Source: Candidatus Symbiothrix sp. (lineage in GTDB: Bacteria; Bacteroidota; Bacteroidia; Bacteroidales; Azobacteroidaceae). From it: 5,057 bases of DNA. This document shows positions 1 to 5,057 of the stretch, one piece after another. Made by a program: the position numbers and the translations under genes. The notes under the pieces are model-generated. The model saw only the letters and a list, made by a program, of their open reading frames with translations. It was not told where the DNA came from and did not search any database. The stretch covers positions 1 to 5,057 of the forward strand of contig JAISWY010000016.1 of NCBI GenBank assembly GCA_031270925.1, written 5' to 3'. Positions within the stretch are counted from its first letter, which is position 1. The number at the start of each line of letters is the position of its first letter.

Positions 1-23
1 CCCAATCGCTTCGCTTCATTGGG
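1..23. repeat. Short inverted repeat CCCAAT/ATTGGG
   Basis: CCCAAT (1-6) is the exact reverse complement of ATTGGG (18-23), with an 11-base loop that holds CGCTTCGCTTC. It is the first of four hairpins packed into the 138 bases before and across the end of the beta-galactosidase gene. The arm begins at the window edge, so the repeat may extend further left. No coding frame can be argued for this stretch. Its role is unknown; it may be part of an interspersed palindromic repeat. Confidence 0.5.
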
Positions 24-36
24 GGTTATTAACATT

Positions 37-51
37 CAGACCTGCGGTCTG
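37..51. repeat. Short inverted repeat CAGACC-TGC-GGTCTG
   Basis: CAGACC (37-42) and GGTCTG (46-51) form a perfect 6-bp stem with a 3-base loop. The hexamer GTCGCC just after it (51-56) recurs at 120-125, and its reverse complement GGCGAC is at 111-116. This stretch therefore shares sequence with the large hairpin at 98-138 and could pair with it instead of folding alone. Function is unknown. Confidence 0.5.
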
Positions 52-56
52 TCGCC

Positions 57-81
57 TCTGCTAAACACAGGGTTTTGCAGA
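57..81. repeat. Imperfect hairpin, 9 bp with one T/T mismatch
   Basis: TCTGC (57-61) pairs with GCAGA (77-81), and AAAC (63-66) pairs with GTTT (72-75). They are separated by one T/T mismatch (62 against 76) and closed by a 5-base loop. It is the third hairpin in a row. With its neighbours it leaves little unstructured sequence between the window edge and the end of the beta-galactosidase gene. It is not followed by a T-run on either strand, so it is not an obvious terminator. Confidence 0.45.
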
Positions 82-87
82 TGACCC

Positions 88-135
88 AAAAAGGTAATAA
101 ACAGTCTGTTGGCGACAAAGTCGCCAACAGACTGT

Positions 136-138
<3 letters not shown>
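88..138 (-). terminator. Probable intrinsic terminator of the beta-galactosidase gene
   Basis: Bases 98-116 and 120-138 are perfect reverse complements: a 19-bp stem with a 3-base loop at 117-119. The inner part of the stem is GC-rich (GGCGAC/GTCGCC) and the outer part AT-rich. Read on the minus strand, the stem is followed by TTACC and then TTTTT (complement of 88-92), a somewhat displaced U-tract. On the plus strand nothing resembling a U-tract follows, so termination should act mainly on the leftward transcript. Oddly, the TAA stop codon (complement of 136-138) lies inside the stem, so a ribosome at the stop would melt its base. The long perfect stem could also be a copy of an interspersed palindromic repeat that happens to serve as a terminator. 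Confidence 0.6.
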
Positions 139-3282
<3,144 letters not shown>

Positions 3283-3300
3283 TTATTTTAATTCGAGATT

Positions 3301-3341
3301 TTCACAAACACTACTCCATGTAAGGGAACAGCAGTTGTGAA
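3301..3341 (-). promoter_or_regulatory. Leader stem-loop in the beta-galactosidase 5' UTR
   Basis: TTCACAA (3301-3307) and TTGTGAA (3335-3341) form a 7-bp perfect stem around a 27-base loop. If transcription starts about 7 bases after the -7 box, near 3343, this stem-loop would be the very 5' end of a leader of roughly 70 bases. Such 5' structures can stabilise mRNA. No riboswitch class is recognisable. The pairing is AU-rich and could be chance. Confidence 0.3.
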
Positions 3342-3349
3342 TTTTCCGA

Positions 3350-3380
3350 CAAAGTTACTGATTTTTTTTGTTTCCACAAA
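3350..3380 (-). promoter_or_regulatory. Bacteroidota-type promoter for beta-galactosidase
   Basis: On the minus strand, TTTG (complement of 3377-3380) is followed after exactly 19 bases by TAACTTTG (complement of 3350-3357). This is a full match to the Bacteroidota housekeeping sigma consensus (-33 TTTG, 19-21 bp, -7 TAnnTTTG). The spacer holds a run of eight A. The predicted start site is near 3343, leaving a leader of about 70 bases before the ATG at 3273. The match to the known consensus is seen directly; its activity is inferred. Confidence 0.75.
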
Positions 3381-3398
3381 ATGTGAATAATATTGTCC

Positions 3399-3408
3399 CG
3401 TCATGACG
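3399..3408. promoter_or_regulatory. Perfect 10-bp palindrome, candidate operator
   Basis: CGTCATGACG is its own reverse complement and is centred about 25 bases upstream of the -33 box of the beta-galactosidase promoter, so near -60 from the predicted start. A dimeric activator often binds at that distance. It is also a GC-rich island in an AT-rich intergenic region. It lies about 155 bases from the dnaE start and could in principle act on either gene. No regulator gene is in the window, so the partner is unknown. Confidence 0.35.
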
Positions 3409-3530
3409 CGCTTCCCTTGTTCCCTCCCTTATAGTTTATTTATTTACATTTCTTAGCCATATTTTTTAGAAAACCCCATTCTGTTGATAACTTTTCAACT
3501 CATCCTACCCAAATATCCTCAATTTATTTC

Positions 3531-3538
3531 TAACTTTA
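3531..3538 (+). promoter_or_regulatory. Weak -7-like box upstream of dnaE
   Basis: TAACTTTA matches five of the six fixed positions of the Bacteroidota -7 box TAnnTTTG and would give a leader of only about 18 bases before the dnaE ATG. There is no TTTG at the expected -33 spacing. A second candidate, TAACTTTT at 3488-3495, has a T-run (3462-3467) near its -33 position and would give a leader of about 60 bases. Neither is convincing, and I cannot choose between them. The rest of the 289-bp gap on the plus strand shows no better match. Confidence 0.25.
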
Positions 3539-3562
3539 CGCCTTCATTTATGAAACGAAAAA

Positions 3563-5057
3563 ATGGCAGAAATCGAAAATTCAAAGCTACAACCATTTGT
3601 ACATTTGCACGTCCACTCGCACTACTCACAATTAGACGGAATGTCCACCATTCGAGGATTGGTCGATAAAGCCGTTCAATGCGACATGAAAGCCTTGGCG
3701 CTGACCGACCACGGTAATATGTACGGTATCAAAGAACTGTACGACTACGTGAAAAAGAAAAACGAAGACTTGCCCGACAACCAAAAAATCAAACCGATTT
3801 TGGGTGTCGAAGCCTATTGCGCCCGCCGATCGCATACCGACAAACTTACCAAGGAAGATCGCAACGGCTGGCACCTTATCTTGTTGGCTAAGAACAAGAA
3901 AGGTTATCGAAACCTCTGTAAGTTGGTATCGAAATCGTGGATTGACGGCTACTACTATAAACCCCGGATTGACAAGAATTTACTCGAACAATACAGCGAA
4001 GGCCTAATTGTCGCATCGGCTTGTATCGGCGGCGAAATTCCTCAAAAACTCTTGGGCGGAAACGCGAAAAATGTGGACGACGAAAGCGGAAAAGATACTA
4101 CTTCGGGCTTCGACGACGAAACAATTGTTATTTCCGCAGCGAATAAATCCGCAGCCGAAGAGTCCATTTTATGGTTCAAAAACCTTTTCGGCGATGATTA
4201 TTACCTTGAATTACAACGTCATAAAACAGATAAGCCCGGAGCCGACCGTAAAGTATATAAATTCCAAGAAAGCGTGAATCAAGTTTTACTCGAACTGGCG
4301 CAAAAAACCAACACTAAAGTGATTTGCACCAACGACGTCCATTTCGTAGAGGAAGAACACGCCGAAGCCCACGACCGCCTGATTTGTCTCGGAACCGGAA
4401 AAGACTTGAACGACCCCAACCGGATGCGCTATACTAAGCAGGAATGGTTCAAATCGACGGAAGAAATGAACGCCATTTTTGCCGATGTACCCGAAGCGCT
4501 GAGCAATACTCTCGAAATAGCCGACAAGGTAGAAGTCTATACCATTGACTCCGACGCGATTATGCCGATGTTCCCCATTCCCGAAGCTTTCGGAACGGAA
4601 AAAAATTACCGGCAAAAATATTCGGAAGACGATTTACGAGCCGAATTTAACAAGGAAGACGACAAACGTTTCGATACTTTGGGCGGATACGATAAAGTGC
4701 TGCGTATCAAACTCGAAGCCGATTATTTGCGGGCGCTGACATTGGATAAAGCCCAAACTCGTTATGCCGACGCCATGACGCCGGAAATACGCGAACGCAT
4801 CGAATTTGAATTGGATACGGTGAAAACAATGGGATTTCCGGGCTATTTCCTTATCGTGCAGGATTTTATACAAGCGGCGCGGGATATGGGCGTTTCCGTG
4901 GGACCCGGACGTGGTTCGGCTGCCGGTTCGGTCGTAGCTTATTGCTTGGGAATCACAGATATAGACCCTTTGAAATACGATTTGCTGTTCGAACGTTTCC
5001 TGAATCCCGACCGTATCTCAATGCCCGATATTGATATAGATTTTGACGACGATGGGC
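3563..5057 (+). CDS. dnaE: DNA polymerase III alpha subunit, N-terminal part (cut by window end)
   Basis: First 498 codons of the replicative class C DNA polymerase alpha subunit. DnaE proteins are usually about 1150-1250 residues, so around 40% is here. It copies the chromosome in the holoenzyme with the sliding clamp and loader. An N-terminal PHP domain (about 12-290) carries HLHVHS (14-19), TDHGN (48-52), E83, H104 and NDVHF (257-261). The polymerase core follows, with [10 protein letters not shown] (447-456) and [11 protein letters not shown] (488-498), whose aspartates match the catalytic pair around D401/D403 of E. coli. The third catalytic aspartate lies beyond the edge. Unlike E. coli, which has HLRVHS and lacks the TDH motif, the PHP metal ligands look intact. 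Residues about 163-197 hold an acidic, Ser/Gly/Asn-rich segment that looks like an insertion. The start is firm: an in-frame TGA is at 3551-3553, and the next in-frame ATG (codon 27) would remove the PHP HxH motif. The leader is A-rich with no Shine-Dalgarno. It diverges from the beta-galactosidase gene. Confidence 0.97.
   Translation, partial: MAEIENSKLQPFVHLHVHSHYSQLDGMSTIRGLVDKAVQCDMKALALTDHGNMYGIKELYDYVKKKNEDLPDNQKIKPILGVEAYCARRSHTDKLTKEDRNGWHLILLAKNKKGYRNLCKLVSKSWIDGYYYKPRIDKNLLEQYSEGLIVASACIGGEIPQKLLGGNAKNVDDESGKDTTSGFDDETIVISAANKSAAEESILWFKNLFGDDYYLELQRHKTDKPGADRKVYKFQESVNQVLLELAQKTNTKVICTNDVHFVEEEHAEAHDRLICLGTGKDLNDPNRMRYTKQEWFKSTEEMNAIFADVPEALSNTLEIADKVEVYTIDSDAIMPMFPIPEAFGTEKNYRQKYSEDDLRAEFNKEDDKRFDTLGGYDKVLRIKLEADYLRALTLDKAQTRYADAMTPEIRERIEFELDTVKTMGFPGYFLIVQDFIQAARDMGVSVGPGRGSAAGSVVAYCLGITDIDPLKYDLLFERFLNPDRISMPDIDIDFDDDG

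Noticed and set aside
3381..3396. TGTGA-like half site near the beta-galactosidase promoter suggesting a CRP operator
   Set aside because: The second half site TCACA is missing at the right spacing, and classical cAMP-CRP control of lac genes is not established in Bacteroidota.
3484..3669. 61-codon plus-strand frame overlapping the dnaE start, with an ATG at 3550
   Set aside because: It is in a different frame from dnaE, and its product has no known motif. The conserved PHP motif is encoded in the frame starting at 3563.
3632..4873. Minus-strand frames of about 80-109 codons inside dnaE
   Set aside because: They are antisense to strongly conserved DnaE motifs, and their products show only shadow-type hydrophobic composition.

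Overview
The window reads as chromosomal DNA from a member of the Bacteroidota, most likely the order Bacteroidales. Three things point there. The partial DnaE closely resembles Bacteroides-type PolIII alpha subunits as I remember them. The promoter upstream of the beta-galactosidase gene fits the Bacteroidota -33/-7 consensus (TTTG, 19 bp, TAnnTTTG). Both start codons are preceded by A/T-rich leaders with no Shine-Dalgarno sequence. Base composition is moderate and similar in both genes, with no sign of recent transfer in either.

Layout. Positions 1-135 are non-coding and dense in palindromes: three short hairpins are followed by a perfect 19-bp hairpin with a 3-nt loop that includes the stop codon of the next gene. 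Positions 136-3273 (minus strand) hold a complete 1045-residue exported LacZ-type glycoside hydrolase family 2 beta-galactosidase. Positions 3274-3562 are a 289-bp divergent intergenic region. It holds the beta-galactosidase promoter, a 10-bp perfect palindrome just upstream of that promoter, a leader stem-loop, and only weak promoter candidates for the rightward gene. From 3563 to the right edge (plus strand) lies the first 498 codons of dnaE, the replicative DNA polymerase III alpha subunit, cut by the window end.

The two genes diverge and have unrelated jobs: periplasmic or surface sugar hydrolysis, and chromosome replication. No SusC/SusD pair, sugar transporter, sensor or second hydrolase is visible, so nothing here shows that the beta-galactosidase belongs to a polysaccharide utilisation locus. 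It looks like a stand-alone gene with its own promoter and probable terminator.

I see no convincing new defence, mobile or RNA system. The points most worth a second look are the palindrome cluster at the left edge, the putative operator upstream of the beta-galactosidase promoter, and a low-complexity acidic insertion in the PHP domain of DnaE.
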